Shown here: piece by piece, positions 41,111 through 49,611 of the stretch
Numbering within the stretch: the stretch's first letter is position 1
Layout: each line of letters starts with the position of its first letter
From: a virus
Reading direction: 5' to 3' (one strand)
Virus record (IMG/VR): IMGVR_UViG_3300047457_000862
Coordinates: 1-59,311 of that record
DNA length: 59,311 nucleotides
Made by a program: the position numbers and the translations under genes
Notes under the pieces: generated by a model
The model's database searches: none
What the model saw: the letters and a program-made list of their open reading frames with translations, nothing else
Told to the model about the DNA's origin: nothing

Positions 41111-41661
41111 TCTGCACCTCCTTCAATTCCTGGAAGCGCGGGTTGCAGGAACCCGAAGTACACCTGCCCAGCCTCGTCGAAGATCGTCTTCGCCTGCTTA
41201 ACCTCGATACTGCTTTCACCGTGGCGCTTCGCAACAGCGTCGAACCATCCGAACTGGCGGTCATGCTTCCGCATCGACAGCTTAGGCCGCCCGTGCGTAT
41301 CCACGAGAACCTCTCCGGCGTGATTGCGGCGCACCGCAAGGAACTGAAGTTGGTGATCTAGGATCGCCTTCTTGTTCTCGTCAGTGAGCGACTCCCAGAT
41401 GTCGCCGTCGAGGATGATCTCCGCGTCTCCGCGCCCCATCACCCGGTTCTTCAGGTTCACGATCCCGGTGAGCGCGTTGGCCTGATAGCCGTGCAAGCGC
41501 ACAGCGCAGCCGACTTTCTCACCGCCGTCGTTCTCCGGCGCGAACGCCATGATTACGTCGATTTTTACGTCCTGTGTATCAAGGTCCTTGTGGAACTCCT
41601 TCACCAGCGCCTTGACGATCGCCAGTGTTTCTTTGTCCGCTTTTTCGTAACGCGAGCTCAT
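41107..41661 (-). CDS. Putative phage metallopeptidase-like protein with degenerate active site
   Basis: 184 residues matching a common phage family by eye: G-R-G-D-A-E-I-I-L-D-G-D-I-W, then L-D-H-x-x-x-x-L, then R-K-H-D-x-Q-F-G-W-F and K-R-H-G-E. In that family the middle motif is normally L-D-H-E-L-H-H, with a zinc-binding H-E-x-x-H. Here it reads L-D-H-Q-L-Q-F-L, so the catalytic Glu and second His are replaced. It may have lost enzymatic activity and serve a structural or binding role. Confidence 0.65.
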   Translation of the reverse strand: MSSRYEKADKETLAIVKALVKEFHKDLDTQDVKIDVIMAFAPENDGGEKVGCAVRLHGYQANALTGIVNLKNRVMGRGDAEIILDGDIWESLTDENKKAILDHQLQFLAVRRNHAGEVLVDTHGRPKLSMRKHDRQFGWFDAVAKRHGESSIEVKQAKTIFDEAGQVYFGFLQPALPGIEGGAE

Positions 41662-41673
41662 GTTTGTTTTGGT

Positions 41674-41693
41674 CGCTGGTTTTCCCGCCAGCG
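41674..41693. other. 6-bp hairpin between minus-strand genes
   Basis: CGCTGG and CCAGCG with an 8-base loop fill the 48-base gap between 41661 and 41710. There is no T-run. It could tune translation of the 41107 gene, whose ATG follows an AAAACAAAC context. Confidence 0.35.
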
Positions 41694-41709
41694 GTCGGGT
41701 TGTTGAAAA

Positions 41710-42042
41710 TCAGTCAGCCTCCCCTGCTCTGCGCGGCTGCTTCGCGTAATGCCCGATGATTGCATCGAGGATGTAGTTCCTCACGCGTCGAATGTGCTTG
41801 CAGCGAAACGTGTCACGCGGCTTTCGCACTTCGCTCCAGCGCGGTTTCCTGCGGGCGACGAAATCGACACATGTGCAGCTCCCCAGCCCTCCGTAGTGCG
41901 AAACATCCACCATGTATGCCACTTCTGGCTTACTCATCGAGTGGGCCAGGTATTGCCCGCGCCCTACCTTCGTGAGCCGCATTCCTTCGAGGGTCACTTC
42001 TTCAGCGTCAGATTCAGTGGTAAGTTCAGCGTTTTTCTTCAC
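41710..42042 (-). CDS. SWIM-type zinc-finger protein
   Basis: 110 residues from GTG at 42042, five bases after an AAGGAG. C-T-C-V-D-F and, about 20 residues on, F-R-C-K-H-I make the C-x-C-x(n)-C-x-H zinc pattern of SWIM fingers. Likely binds DNA or protein in the recombination cluster. Longer frames upstream are shadows of the next gene. Confidence 0.65.
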   Translation of the reverse strand: MKKNAELTTESDAEEVTLEGMRLTKVGRGQYLAHSMSKPEVAYMVDVSHYGGLGSCTCVDFVARRKPRWSEVRKPRDTFRCKHIRRVRNYILDAIIGHYAKQPRRAGEAD

Positions 42043-42044
42043 GG

Positions 42045-42470
42045 CTACTCCTTCAATTCGATACCGAGTCCGGACGCAAGCTCTTTCGCCCTTGCCTTGT
42101 TCTCCTTCTTGGAGTTCGAAGCGCACACAAATCCGACGAGCTCGTGGATTGCGGCGATTGCGGCGTCTCTCCATGCGTTGACCTCGGCGGAAAGATCCTC
42201 CGTGTATTCGACTGCAAGAACCCCGCGGGCGTGCTCGCTGCGGATGTCGATGTCGCGGCGATCCGAGCGGGAGATCGCGAGCAGCATGATCTTTCGCTCG
42301 TCGTCGGAAGCCCTGGTGACAGCCTCGCAGTCTATCGCCTGCGCACGAACCACTGGCATCCCGCACGGAAACACGTGAGGTCCGATTTGATCGATGGCCA
42401 ACTGCCATCGCTCACCAGTCGGTAGATGATCCACTACGTCGCCTGCTCTGAATAATGTCGATTCGCTCAT
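42045..42470 (-). CDS. Hypothetical protein of the replication cluster
   Basis: 141 residues. N-terminal beta-like F-R-A-G-D-V-V-D-H-L-P-T-G-E-R-W, as in many phage proteins of unknown function; C-terminus helical and basic. Ends in AAGGAGTAG, whose AAGGAG serves the next gene. Confidence 0.6.
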   Translation of the reverse strand: MSESTLFRAGDVVDHLPTGERWQLAIDQIGPHVFPCGMPVVRAQAIDCEAVTRASDDERKIMLLAISRSDRRDIDIRSEHARGVLAVEYTEDLSAEVNAWRDAAIAAIHELVGFVCASNSKKENKARAKELASGLGIELKE

Positions 42471-42985
42471 TTGAATTTTACTGTTAAAACTGCGCCGTTC
42501 GCCATCCCGGCAGCGCGGACGATCACCTCAATCGCCTCCCTGATATCAACGGCATGGCAGATCGAGTCATCGATGCCTTCCGCGTAGATGGTGATTTCGG
42601 AGTGCGTTTCGTCGGAGTCTGTTATGCTCCATCGCATCTGGATGAAGCATTTCTCGAAAGCCTCCATCATCAGATCGACGATCGCGCGGTTCCACTCTGG
42701 GTTCGGCCGGTACGGCAACTGGATCCCGCTGGATCGTTTCTTTGGGTCCAGCAACTTCACCGGAGTCTGCTTCTCGGTCCGTCGAACAGATGCAGCGGTA
42801 ACAACCGCCGAAATAGCCCAGATCGTCTTACCGTGCTTCCCAATCACCCGCCCCTGATCCTCCGGGGACACCTCAACGGCGTATCCATTCTTCACCCGAG
42901 AGATGATCGGCGGCAACGCTGGCGTCGTAAGGGAGGCGAATAGGTTTCGCACTACTTCGAAAATTTCAGAGTCAGTATCAGTCAT
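42467..42985 (-). CDS. KH-domain RNA-binding protein
   Basis: 172 residues. Residues 38-65 carry the KH signature V-S-P-E-D-Q-G-R-V-I-G-K-H-G-K-T-I (G-x-x-G loop), as in bacterial KhpA and its phage relatives. The C-terminal half is another alpha/beta domain. It probably binds RNA or single-stranded DNA. It lies next to the helicase gene. Confidence 0.75.
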   Translation of the reverse strand: MTDTDSEIFEVVRNLFASLTTPALPPIISRVKNGYAVEVSPEDQGRVIGKHGKTIWAISAVVTAASVRRTEKQTPVKLLDPKKRSSGIQLPYRPNPEWNRAIVDLMMEAFEKCFIQMRWSITDSDETHSEITIYAEGIDDSICHAVDIREAIEVIVRAAGMANGAVLTVKFK

Positions 42986-43024
42986 TTGATCGGCGATTAC
43001 ATATCGACAGCAGCGCTGTCAACA

Positions 43025-44317
43025 TTATCGGCATGTGAACATGCTGATTTTTCCAAGGAAGTCGAAAGGAACCACCGCACCGCGCGCGCCGTCGCGATTC
43101 TTGTCGATCGAGACGGAACGTGATCCGTCCTCGTTCTCGGTTACAGTCAGGATGATGTTCGCGAAGTTCTCCTTCGCCTGCGAGTAGCGAGCCTTCAACA
43201 CCCCGTCCTTGCTCTCCGTAACCTGCGACAGCAGAATCGTCGTGATCCCGAGTTCTCCAGCCACCTTCTTCCAGGACGCGGAGATTTCAGACAACCCCTC
43301 CTCCTTCGAAACCTTCGGAGGAAGCGTGAGGAGTTCGTCGTAATCCAACACGGCGAGCCCGAGGTCCCCCCTGCTGGCCCGGATCCGAGTGCGCTGGATC
43401 ACCGACTCGATCGTGGCTGGGCGCTCCTCGATGAATTCGATCTTCGAGTTCTTCACGCTTTCGGCCCCATGCTTGATTAGCCCGAGAGCACCCTTCTCGT
43501 GCAGGAGGTCGCCGCGGGACTTCATGTAGTCCTTGATGTTCGTCCTTCCGCGAAGCTGAATGAGCCGAGACACCTGCTGGCGCACGGTCATCTCGTAGGT
43601 GAAGTAGGCAGTGCCGAGCTTGTGAGCCCTGTCAAATGCCTCTGCGAGATTCAGAGCAAACGCGCTCTTTCCACTCCCGCGCGCTCCGCGGATTAGAATC
43701 ATGTCGCCCTTCTGGAATCCCCCAATCTGCTCATCGAGCGCACCAAATCCGGTGGGCATACCGAAGATGGCCTGCGAGTTCCCGGATTCGATGTCGCGGA
43801 TGATGTCGTCAACAGCAGCCTCAGTGGTGGTCTGGCGACTCCTTCCGGCAGCGCACATCCCAGCGGTTGCGGCAGCCACGGCAAGCTCGGAACAAATCTC
43901 CGCGGCAGTCTGAGCCCTGGATTCGATTCCGGCCAGGATGCCAAGACATGCCTCGCGGGCCGTGCGAACCACGTACATGTCCCTGACGATCTCCGCATAC
44001 TCGCGGACGTTGTGAGCGAACGCTACCGACGACATGATCCCGAAGATCATCGAGAAGTCGATGTGCGTGTGCCCCTTGCTGTGAAGGAACCGCAGAAACA
44101 CCACGGTATCGATCGCGTGCCCACTCAATGCTCCGCCAGAGATCACATACTCCCTCAGAGCGAGGTAGATGAATTTGTTCGTTGCGTTCTGGGAAAACCA
44201 TCCCTCGTCAGCGCCCATCTGTTCGACGACGATAAGGCACTCATGCGGGGCGTGCATGATCGATCCGAGCAAATGCTTCTCAGCTTCCTCGTTTGAATAT
44301 CGGATTGCGGAGCTCAC
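43025..44317 (-). CDS. DnaB-type replicative helicase
   Basis: 430 residues. N-terminal helical domain (residues 1-150), then the RecA-like motor: Walker A G-A-R-G-S-G-K-S (211-218), Y-F-T-Y-E-M (238-243), Walker B L-A-V-L-D325-Y, and L-L-S-Q365. It unwinds DNA at the fork as a hexamer, likely loaded by the adjacent initiator. Ends with F-T-C-R near a GTTGAC copy. Confidence 0.9.
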   Translation of the reverse strand: MSSAIRYSNEEAEKHLLGSIMHAPHECLIVVEQMGADEGWFSQNATNKFIYLALREYVISGGALSGHAIDTVVFLRFLHSKGHTHIDFSMIFGIMSSVAFAHNVREYAEIVRDMYVVRTAREACLGILAGIESRAQTAAEICSELAVAAATAGMCAAGRSRQTTTEAAVDDIIRDIESGNSQAIFGMPTGFGALDEQIGGFQKGDMILIRGARGSGKSAFALNLAEAFDRAHKLGTAYFTYEMTVRQQVSRLIQLRGRTNIKDYMKSRGDLLHEKGALGLIKHGAESVKNSKIEFIEERPATIESVIQRTRIRASRGDLGLAVLDYDELLTLPPKVSKEEGLSEISASWKKVAGELGITTILLSQVTESKDGVLKARYSQAKENFANIILTVTENEDGSRSVSIDKNRDGARGAVVPFDFLGKISMFTCR

Positions 44318-45228
44318 TTGGCACCTCCCTGCTTCAGCAAACGGGCCTCCAGCTCACGCTGGTAAGCATCCCTCTTCTCTTTTTCCGACATCTGGCGCTC
44401 CGCAGCCATTTTCGCTGGCGACGCGACCACGGGGCTCGCAGGCGCGTTAAACCGTTCGAAGTTCATCTTCCAAGTCCGGGCCGCCGCCTTCCAGTCCTTC
44501 ATCTTCGTCCGACCAAGCATCCAACCGCGGGCCGCGTGGTGATTCACGAAAGCCTCGGCCTGCTGCTGCGACGCTCCGTTCAGACCAAGAGCCTTGAAGT
44601 AGCCTTCAGCCTCATCGAGCCTCGGTGGCGAGAACCGCCTCGGTGGCGCGTCCAGCAAAAGGGGGTCGGCGACACTGGGGGTTTTGTCACTGCATTTTGT
44701 TCCTACGGTTGATGTGGTTCTTCCATCAGTAGCCACTTCCCCTTCTTGTATTTTTTTCTTTTGTTCTCCAGAACTATTTGAAGAAGTCTTTGTACCTATA
44801 TAGGGAGTCTCTCGTTTTGATAGAATGGGTTGATCAATTTGATCATCACATGATTCTATCAATCTGATAGAATGGGTGCGCCTATCGATCCTTTCTTCAA
44901 GCACCTCGATAGCATCCCAGTCGATTCGATAATAGCACCTGCGGTTGAACTTCTCCGGCTGGCATGTGATGAGCAGTCCGCGCTCCTTCAATTCAGCCAT
45001 GACGCGGTTCAGTGTCGGGACGCTCAGAAACGGGAAATACTGAGCCTGCCATTCATCTATCGAATTAAAAACCCAAAGCTCACCATCGATGACGCGCCCT
45101 GTTCGTGGCTGCTGAAGGAGGTAGGCTATCTGCTGGAGCACGAGCGCCTCATTGACCCCGATTTCAACTGCGAGTTGAGGGAGAAGGAGGAGCGGGGTCT
45201 CCCCTCCGATTGTGCGAAAGCGGCTCAT
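44314..45228 (-). CDS. Replication initiator / helicase-loading protein
   Basis: 304 residues. Residues 1-115 form a winged-helix DNA-binding domain as in phage replisome organisers (L-P-Q-L-A-V-E-I-G-V-N-E-A, then W-x-A-Q-Y-F-P-F-L-S-V-P-T-L-N-R). The middle is a low-complexity Ser/Lys/Gln linker, and the C-terminus has a helical G-W-M-L-G-R-T-K-M-K-D-W-K-A-A-A segment of the DnaD/DnaT kind. Iteron-like repeats are inside the gene, as in lambda O. It likely opens the origin and brings in the helicase. Confidence 0.75.
   Translation of the reverse strand: MSRFRTIGGETPLLLLPQLAVEIGVNEALVLQQIAYLLQQPRTGRVIDGELWVFNSIDEWQAQYFPFLSVPTLNRVMAELKERGLLITCQPEKFNRRCYYRIDWDAIEVLEERIDRRTHSIRLIESCDDQIDQPILSKRETPYIGTKTSSNSSGEQKKKIQEGEVATDGRTTSTVGTKCSDKTPSVADPLLLDAPPRRFSPPRLDEAEGYFKALGLNGASQQQAEAFVNHHAARGWMLGRTKMKDWKAAARTWKMNFERFNAPASPVVASPAKMAAERQMSEKEKRDAYQRELEARLLKQGGAK
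44800..44880. other. Candidate replication origin (iterons inside initiator gene)
   Basis: TGATAGAATGGGT occurs at 44818-44830 and again at 44865-44877, with an inverted partial copy (ATTCTATCAA) at 44853-44862 and TGATCA / GATCATCA words between. The stretch is clearly AT-richer than its surroundings and codes for the low-complexity linker of the initiator. Arrangement and place match iteron origins. Confidence 0.55.
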
Positions 45229-45536
45229 AGCGTTGCCTCCCCGAAAAGAAACACCATCCTATCCTCGTGAACATCTGCATTCCTCTCGATGCGGGTGGCC
45301 GGAAAGACCACGAACCCCGCCTCCTTCATGCGCTCATGCGCCCGGGCTATCAGTGCCGTGACACGCTCGGTCGAGTCGATTTGTATTTCGTAGCTCTCGC
45401 AAAAGTTCACAAAGTCGCAAGCATGTTCAGCGCGGGTGAAAAACGGGAAGGGAGACATGCAGTATTTATCCATTATCCCAATTATTTCCTCAGTGGTCAG
45501 CGGACACACCGAGCTATTCAAGATTTCAGTTTTCAT
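45225..45536 (-). CDS. First gene of the replication cluster
   Basis: 103 residues from the ATG at 45536 (an in-frame TTG lies two codons before). Acidic, helical, no recognised motif. It is the promoter-proximal gene of the minus-strand replication operon, so it could be regulatory. Confidence 0.55.
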   Translation of the reverse strand: MKTEILNSSVCPLTTEEIIGIMDKYCMSPFPFFTRAEHACDFVNFCESYEIQIDSTERVTALIARAHERMKEAGFVVFPATRIERNADVHEDRMVFLFGEATL

Positions 45537-45548
45537 AAGCAATAAAAC

Positions 45549-45639
45549 GGCCCATCAAGGAAATCGGTCGGAGAGAGAATTTCACAGGCGGCGTGTCTCC
45601 ACGCTCTTTGGGTTCTCCGCCCGACTTCCTAGATGGGCC
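45549..45639. repeat. 91-nt inverted-repeat element in the divergent region
   Basis: Arms of 19 bases (45549-45567 and 45621-45639) match at 17 of 19 positions: GGCCCATC, AGGAA and TCGG pair with CCGA, TTCCT and GATGGGCC. Between them lie smaller stems (GCGTG / CACGC; CGGAGA / TCTCCG). It lies between the minus-strand replication operon and the plus-strand recombination operon; the rest of 45537-45828 has no gene and no clear promoter. Could be a cruciform binding site, an attenuator, or a leader RNA. Confidence 0.6.
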
Positions 45640-45828
45640 AAAATGTTACTCGAATTGATGTTATCCCGTGCGGTTTCTCAGGCCGATCGATTGCTCGATG
45701 GGCGATGAATTGCAGAACAAAACTTTCACGTCAACGATTATTTTCGTTGCACTTCTTTCCGATAAATGATGAAAACAGCTCGCTCGACGACAAGTTCGCG
45801 AGCAGCTTACACTGACAAAAACAAAACA

Positions 45829-46548
45829 ATGACACTGATCAAAACATCCACCCCCGACAGCCAGATAACGCTGTCTGAATCAGCCGCGGAAGCGAAGAAA
45901 ACGCTCACCATGGCTTCGTCTGAAATCACCGAGGTAAAATCCCCGGAAGAGTCCACCGCGGCGAAAGCCGTGATCGCGAGAATCGACACCCACATGAAGG
46001 ACTTCGAGAAAGCGCGGGTCGCTGCAAAAGCGCCGTTCCTCGAAATCTGCCAGAAGCTCGACGCACTCAGCAGGGAGCATGTGGCATCGCTGGACTCGGA
46101 ACGGAAGCGGCTCAGCCGAATCGCAGCAGGGTTCGACGCCGAACAACTTCGAAAAGCGCAGGAGGAGGCGGCAGCGGCGCAGCGAAAGGCCGAGGAAGAA
46201 GAGCGCGAGCGGCGGAAGGCAATCGCTGAAGCTGAGAAAAAGCAGCGTGAGGCCGAGCAGTCCGGAGACGAGGCGGCAAAGCTGGAGGCGGAGATCCTCG
46301 CGGAAACCGCCAATGAGGCACCAGCGAAAGCCGTGGTCGTCGCCCCGATTCCAGAACATCTGGAGGGCATCCGGATGAAGACGGAGATCACCGTCACGGA
46401 CATCAAGGCGCTCTACGCTGCGCATCCGATGTTCGTGCGGCTTGAACCTGATCTGCGGATGATCCGCGCTGCGATCGACTCCGGGCAAACACTACCTGGG
46501 GTCAAGGTTGAGAGAGTTCCCGATGTCGCGAAGAGGAGGGGCGTATGA
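45829..46548 (+). CDS. Coiled-coil protein upstream of RecT
   Basis: 239 residues from the ATG at 45829, preceded by the AAAACA context used by other unlinked starts here (an upstream ATG at 45766 is possible). Residues 50-100 are helical (K-A-V-I-A-R-I-D-T-H-M-K-D-F-E-K-A-R). Residues 110-165 are an Ala/Glu/Lys/Arg coiled coil, and the C-terminus is a small alpha/beta domain ending K-V-E-R-V-P-D-V. Similar coiled-coil genes lie before RecT in other phages and may be accessory exonuclease-inhibiting or SSB-like helpers. Confidence 0.65.
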   Translation: MTLIKTSTPDSQITLSESAAEAKKTLTMASSEITEVKSPEESTAAKAVIARIDTHMKDFEKARVAAKAPFLEICQKLDALSREHVASLDSERKRLSRIAAGFDAEQLRKAQEEAAAAQRKAEEEERERRKAIAEAEKKQREAEQSGDEAAKLEAEILAETANEAPAKAVVVAPIPEHLEGIRMKTEITVTDIKALYAAHPMFVRLEPDLRMIRAAIDSGQTLPGVKVERVPDVAKRRGV

Positions 46549-46859
46549 GCGAAAAACGAGACAACAGCGGATCGTCGTTCCCGAACGACAGACGCCGCGA
46601 AGGGAAGAACGACCCGAACATCACAGGTTCCGTCATGATCGACGGGGAAGAATACTGGATGGACACGTGGGTCAAGAACCACCCCAAGCAGCCCAACCAC
46701 GACCCTTCGAAGAAGACCTGGTATTCGCACAGCTTCCGAAAGAAAGACTCACAGCGACAAGCTCGCCAACCACAACAACGCCGACAATCGGCACCACCTC
46801 CACCACCACCATCCGATAACGATGGAGGACTCCACCCGGACGAACAAACCTGGCAATAA
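46545..46859 (+). CDS. Small conserved phage protein, possibly ssDNA-associated
   Basis: 104 residues: F-P-N-D-R-R, G-S-V-M-I-D-G-E-E-Y-W-M-D-T-W, then S-H-S-F-R-K-K, an outline seen in a short phage/bacterial family. The C-terminal third is disordered with six consecutive prolines and ends acidic, like SSB tails. It lies between the coiled-coil and RecT genes. Confidence 0.6.
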   Translation: MSEKRDNSGSSFPNDRRREGKNDPNITGSVMIDGEEYWMDTWVKNHPKQPNHDPSKKTWYSHSFRKKDSQRQARQPQQRRQSAPPPPPPSDNDGGLHPDEQTWQ

Positions 46860-46865
46860 CACACC

Positions 46866-47930
46866 ATGAACGAACAATACACACTCGAAACAATCGCAAC
46901 CATCAGCGAGAAACTTGCCCGAAGCGGCTTGATGGGAGGAAAAACGTCACCGGACGCGGTCTTTGGACTGATGCTCCTGTGCCAGAGCGAAGGCATGACG
47001 CCGATCTCTGCCATGAAGCGATACCACGTCATCGAGGGCAAGCCCTCTATGCGCGCAGACGCCATGCTTGCGGAGTTCCTCAACGACGGCGGCCGCGTCA
47101 TCTTTCACATCCGCGATGATGACATGGTGGGCGCTACGTTTATCTCGAAGACAGTGACGGTAGGGCAGGAGCACATCGACCGCGCCAACCAGCGGTTCCT
47201 TGCGGTGTGGAAGCTATGCTCAGCCCCGGCAGGGGAGCGCACGGGCCTCTACACGACCATTGCCAAGCTGTCGCACCCGGGCGAGGAAACCATCATCCGC
47301 ACATTCGCTGACTGCGACGCCAAGGGGCTTACGACGGGCAGCGACGGAAACCTGAAGAAGAACTGGGCGCAGTCACCGCGACAGATGCTCACCGCCCGCG
47401 TGATCACCGAGGGAATCCGACTGGTGGCACCACAGCTCGTCACCGGGGTCTATACGCCGGAGGAAATCAGCGATGAATCACCGCTTTCAGGGCTGGTGAA
47501 GAAGCAGACTGCCGAAGAGTTGCGGAAGGCCGCGCTCGACGAGACAGACCCCGAGAAGCGTCGTGAGCTGCTGGGTGCCGCTTCAGATATCGCGCACTCG
47601 GAGACGAAAGAGGCAGTGCTTGTGTTGGAGCAGGACGATATCCCGATGGGAGACGCGAAGCCCGCGAAGGCCAAGCAGATCAAACAGCAGGAAACCGAAC
47701 CCGCTCCGGACGTCGAGCCGCCGCTCCAGATCGGAGTTCCGTGGCAGGACTACGTGATCACCGAACTGAAGAACAAGCAGATGAACGGGCGAAAGCTCGG
47801 GACTCTGTCGAAGGCTGAGCTCGCAATGCTTCACCGCACGCGCTGCATGCCGTTCCTCAAGTCCGACAACGACAGGCTGCGCCTTGAGGCCGAGAAGATC
47901 CTTGAAGCATGTGAATCCTTCGCGCAATGA
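46866..47930 (+). CDS. recT: RecT-like single-strand annealing protein
   Basis: 354 residues. The core matches RecT-family phage proteins: the R-Y-H-V-I-E-G-K-P-S-M-R-A-D-A-M segment (60-75), a beta-rich middle with W-K-L-C, then W-A-Q-S-P-R-Q-M-L-T-A-R-V-I-T-E-G-I-R and T-G-V-Y-T-P-E-E-I. It would anneal complementary single strands during recombination-dependent replication. The C-terminal extension is acidic and disordered with a short helical end. No obvious exonuclease partner is encoded next to it. Confidence 0.75.
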   Translation: MNEQYTLETIATISEKLARSGLMGGKTSPDAVFGLMLLCQSEGMTPISAMKRYHVIEGKPSMRADAMLAEFLNDGGRVIFHIRDDDMVGATFISKTVTVGQEHIDRANQRFLAVWKLCSAPAGERTGLYTTIAKLSHPGEETIIRTFADCDAKGLTTGSDGNLKKNWAQSPRQMLTARVITEGIRLVAPQLVTGVYTPEEISDESPLSGLVKKQTAEELRKAALDETDPEKRRELLGAASDIAHSETKEAVLVLEQDDIPMGDAKPAKAKQIKQQETEPAPDVEPPLQIGVPWQDYVITELKNKQMNGRKLGTLSKAELAMLHRTRCMPFLKSDNDRLRLEAEKILEACESFAQ

Positions 47931-48208
47931 ACAACGACGCAAACACTCCGGCAGTAAGGATCACCGCATCCGCAATCGAGGCGACCATTCTCATGTTTCT
48001 GTTCACGTGGGTCCTTGGGAAATACGGAGTCCACGCGCCGAAGATTCCGATGTGGATGTCCGTATTCATTGCGTCCTTGTTCGAGGCATGGGCGAGTAGA
48101 TGGGGATACCACCCAACGAAATTGTCAAACATGGTCCGACGCTCATTCCAGGGCTCTGTAATCATTGCGATCCTCGCGCTGATCGCAAAATGGGTCGGGA
48201 TGCTATGA
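47927..48208 (+). CDS. Two-helix membrane protein
   Basis: 93 residues with hydrophobic segments at about 15-32 (AIEATILMFLFTWVLG) and 70-88 (GSVIIAILALIAKWVG), positive residues between them. The size and topology allow a holin, but no endolysin gene is nearby. Coupled by ATGA overlap to both sides. Confidence 0.6.
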   Translation: MNNDANTPAVRITASAIEATILMFLFTWVLGKYGVHAPKIPMWMSVFIASLFEAWASRWGYHPTKLSNMVRRSFQGSVIIAILALIAKWVGML

Positions 48209-48576
48209 CAACCAAGAAGAAGCTGAGTGCAATCCGCGCGAAGTGCGTTGAGCTTTTGGCGATTGCTGAGAAGCGGACGCAAGGCCAATGGAAACGGCAG
48301 TCAATATATGGGACGGCTATTTTATGCGAGAATAGCAAGAATAACGGGAATATGGTTTGCGATTTGCCAGATTCAAGCCCTGAGTGCGATCAATTTTCAC
48401 CTAATGCAGATTTTATTGCCTCATGCGCCGGACCCGCAGAGGCAGGATGGAAAGCTACGATTGCGGCGATTGATTCACTCGAAACAGTTGCGGAATGGCA
48501 TCCAAGTGGTGCCGCTAAAAACGAAGAAGCCGCAGCGATTGACGCAATCATCGCCGCATGGGAGGGCCTGGCATGA
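48205..48576 (+). CDS. Hypothetical protein
   Basis: 123 residues from the coupled ATG at 48205; helical. The DNA here is visibly less GC-rich (AT-rich codons such as ATA, TAT) than nearby genes, which suggests recent acquisition. The pattern A-D-F-I-A-S-C-A-G-P near residue 70 resembles Ea22-like small phage proteins. Confidence 0.6.
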   Translation: MTTKKKLSAIRAKCVELLAIAEKRTQGQWKRQSIYGTAILCENSKNNGNMVCDLPDSSPECDQFSPNADFIASCAGPAEAGWKATIAAIDSLETVAEWHPSGAAKNEEAAAIDAIIAAWEGLA

Positions 48577-48824
48577 CCAAGCTGCTTCCCGGAGATCGCG
48601 TTTCGTTCATCCAGAACGGACGCAGACTGCGCGGCGTGATCGCCGATGCTTTGCAGATAAAAGTGCGCGGCGAGGAGCTGGAGCTACCCGTGGTTCGGCC
48701 ATCGCGAAGATCTGCTTCTCGCCCGCTCATGGAGCAGCAAAGGCCGCCGAAGCTGCGCTGGATCAAGCGGTCCCTGCTCAGGAAATTGCCAGTCAAGAAG
48801 GAGGGCGGAAAGGAGCAACAATGA
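48573..48824 (+). CDS. Small basic protein
   Basis: 83 residues from the coupled ATG at 48573. Starts L-L-P-G-D-R-V-S-F-I-Q-N-G-R-R-L-R-G-V-I, a small beta-barrel-like pattern, and ends in a Lys/Arg-rich tail. May bind nucleic acid. Confidence 0.55.
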   Translation: MTKLLPGDRVSFIQNGRRLRGVIADALQIKVRGEELELPVVRPSRRSASRPLMEQQRPPKLRWIKRSLLRKLPVKKEGGKEQQ

Positions 48825-49144
48825 CAGAGAAAACTGCAACGCCCGACGAATTGGGAGCAGCGCCTTTTTCGCCAGTTTCGTGTCCGCTCTGCGACGGAGG
48901 CGGGCAAATCACAAATCCCGAGCATCCCGACCACCCAAAGAACACACACGACGGCCACGACGAAACGTGGTGCCTCGGCTGCGATGGCAGCGGTCTGCTT
49001 GAAGTAAAGCGAGGCGTAGTCATGCAGGGCAGATACGAGGGCGAAAGGCTCTCGCGGCTGAAAAGGTGGCGCGCGCAGGATGGTCCGCCGAACGACAAAC
49101 ACAGCGAACCCGCCGAGGGAACGCGCAACCAACACGAAAAATGA
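48821..49144 (+). CDS. Zinc-finger (DnaJ-like CxxCxGxG) protein
   Basis: 107 residues from the coupled ATG at 48821. C-P-L-C-D-G-G-G (22-29) and C-L-G-C-D-G-S-G (around 51-58) are two halves of a DnaJ-type zinc centre. Possibly a chaperone-like or RNA-binding adaptor. Confidence 0.6.
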   Translation: MTEKTATPDELGAAPFSPVSCPLCDGGGQITNPEHPDHPKNTHDGHDETWCLGCDGSGLLEVKRGVVMQGRYEGERLSRLKRWRAQDGPPNDKHSEPAEGTRNQHEK

Positions 49145-49611
49145 CTGATACTAACCAACCCCAAAAGAAACCAGAAACGGCGGGTTCGCCTGCTGTGATG
49201 GGTTCTGATTCCCTAGCCGAAAAGCTCTTTGCTGCCGACGGACTGGATATGGAGCTATTCGACACGGTAAACATGATACTTGGGTGCGACACGGGAAAAT
49301 GCACTGACACAGGATTTTTGTGGGGTGCGACCGATACAACTTGGGATCATTACGACTGCTCGGTTGAAATCATTCGTCCTATTCACAGCGAATGGATGTC
49401 GCGCGAGCAGGCAGATCAAATCCTTGCGTTAGGCTTCGCTCAGATATTTGAAACTGTTGGCGATAAAGCGCGGCAAATCACAAGGAAAGGAATAGGCACC
49501 TGTTCGCCGCGTGAGGCAGGGGAGGTCAGAAGGCTCAAGGCGGAAATAAACGCACTCAGGAATCAGAACGCAGAAGTCAGCGACCCGACGGAGGAGGGTT
49601 CGCTGCACTGA
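49141..49611 (+). CDS. Hypothetical protein with repeat-derived N-terminus
   Basis: 156 residues from the coupled ATG at 49141. The dispersed repeat described at 49187-52505 codes for part of the N-terminus (A-G-S-P-A-V-M-G-S-D) and the C-terminal end plus stop contain another copy. The middle is a mixed alpha/beta domain (S-E-W-M-S-R-E-Q-A-D-Q-I-L). Unknown. Confidence 0.6.
   Translation: MTDTNQPQKKPETAGSPAVMGSDSLAEKLFAADGLDMELFDTVNMILGCDTGKCTDTGFLWGATDTTWDHYDCSVEIIRPIHSEWMSREQADQILALGFAQIFETVGDKARQITRKGIGTCSPREAGEVRRLKAEINALRNQNAEVSDPTEEGSLH

Noticed and set aside
40614-41201. Plus-strand 195-codon frame over the RuvC-like gene
   Set aside because: Antisense to three coupled genes with clear motifs.
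47927-48208. Firm holin call for the two-helix protein
   Set aside because: Topology alone is not enough; no endolysin or spanin genes are adjacent.
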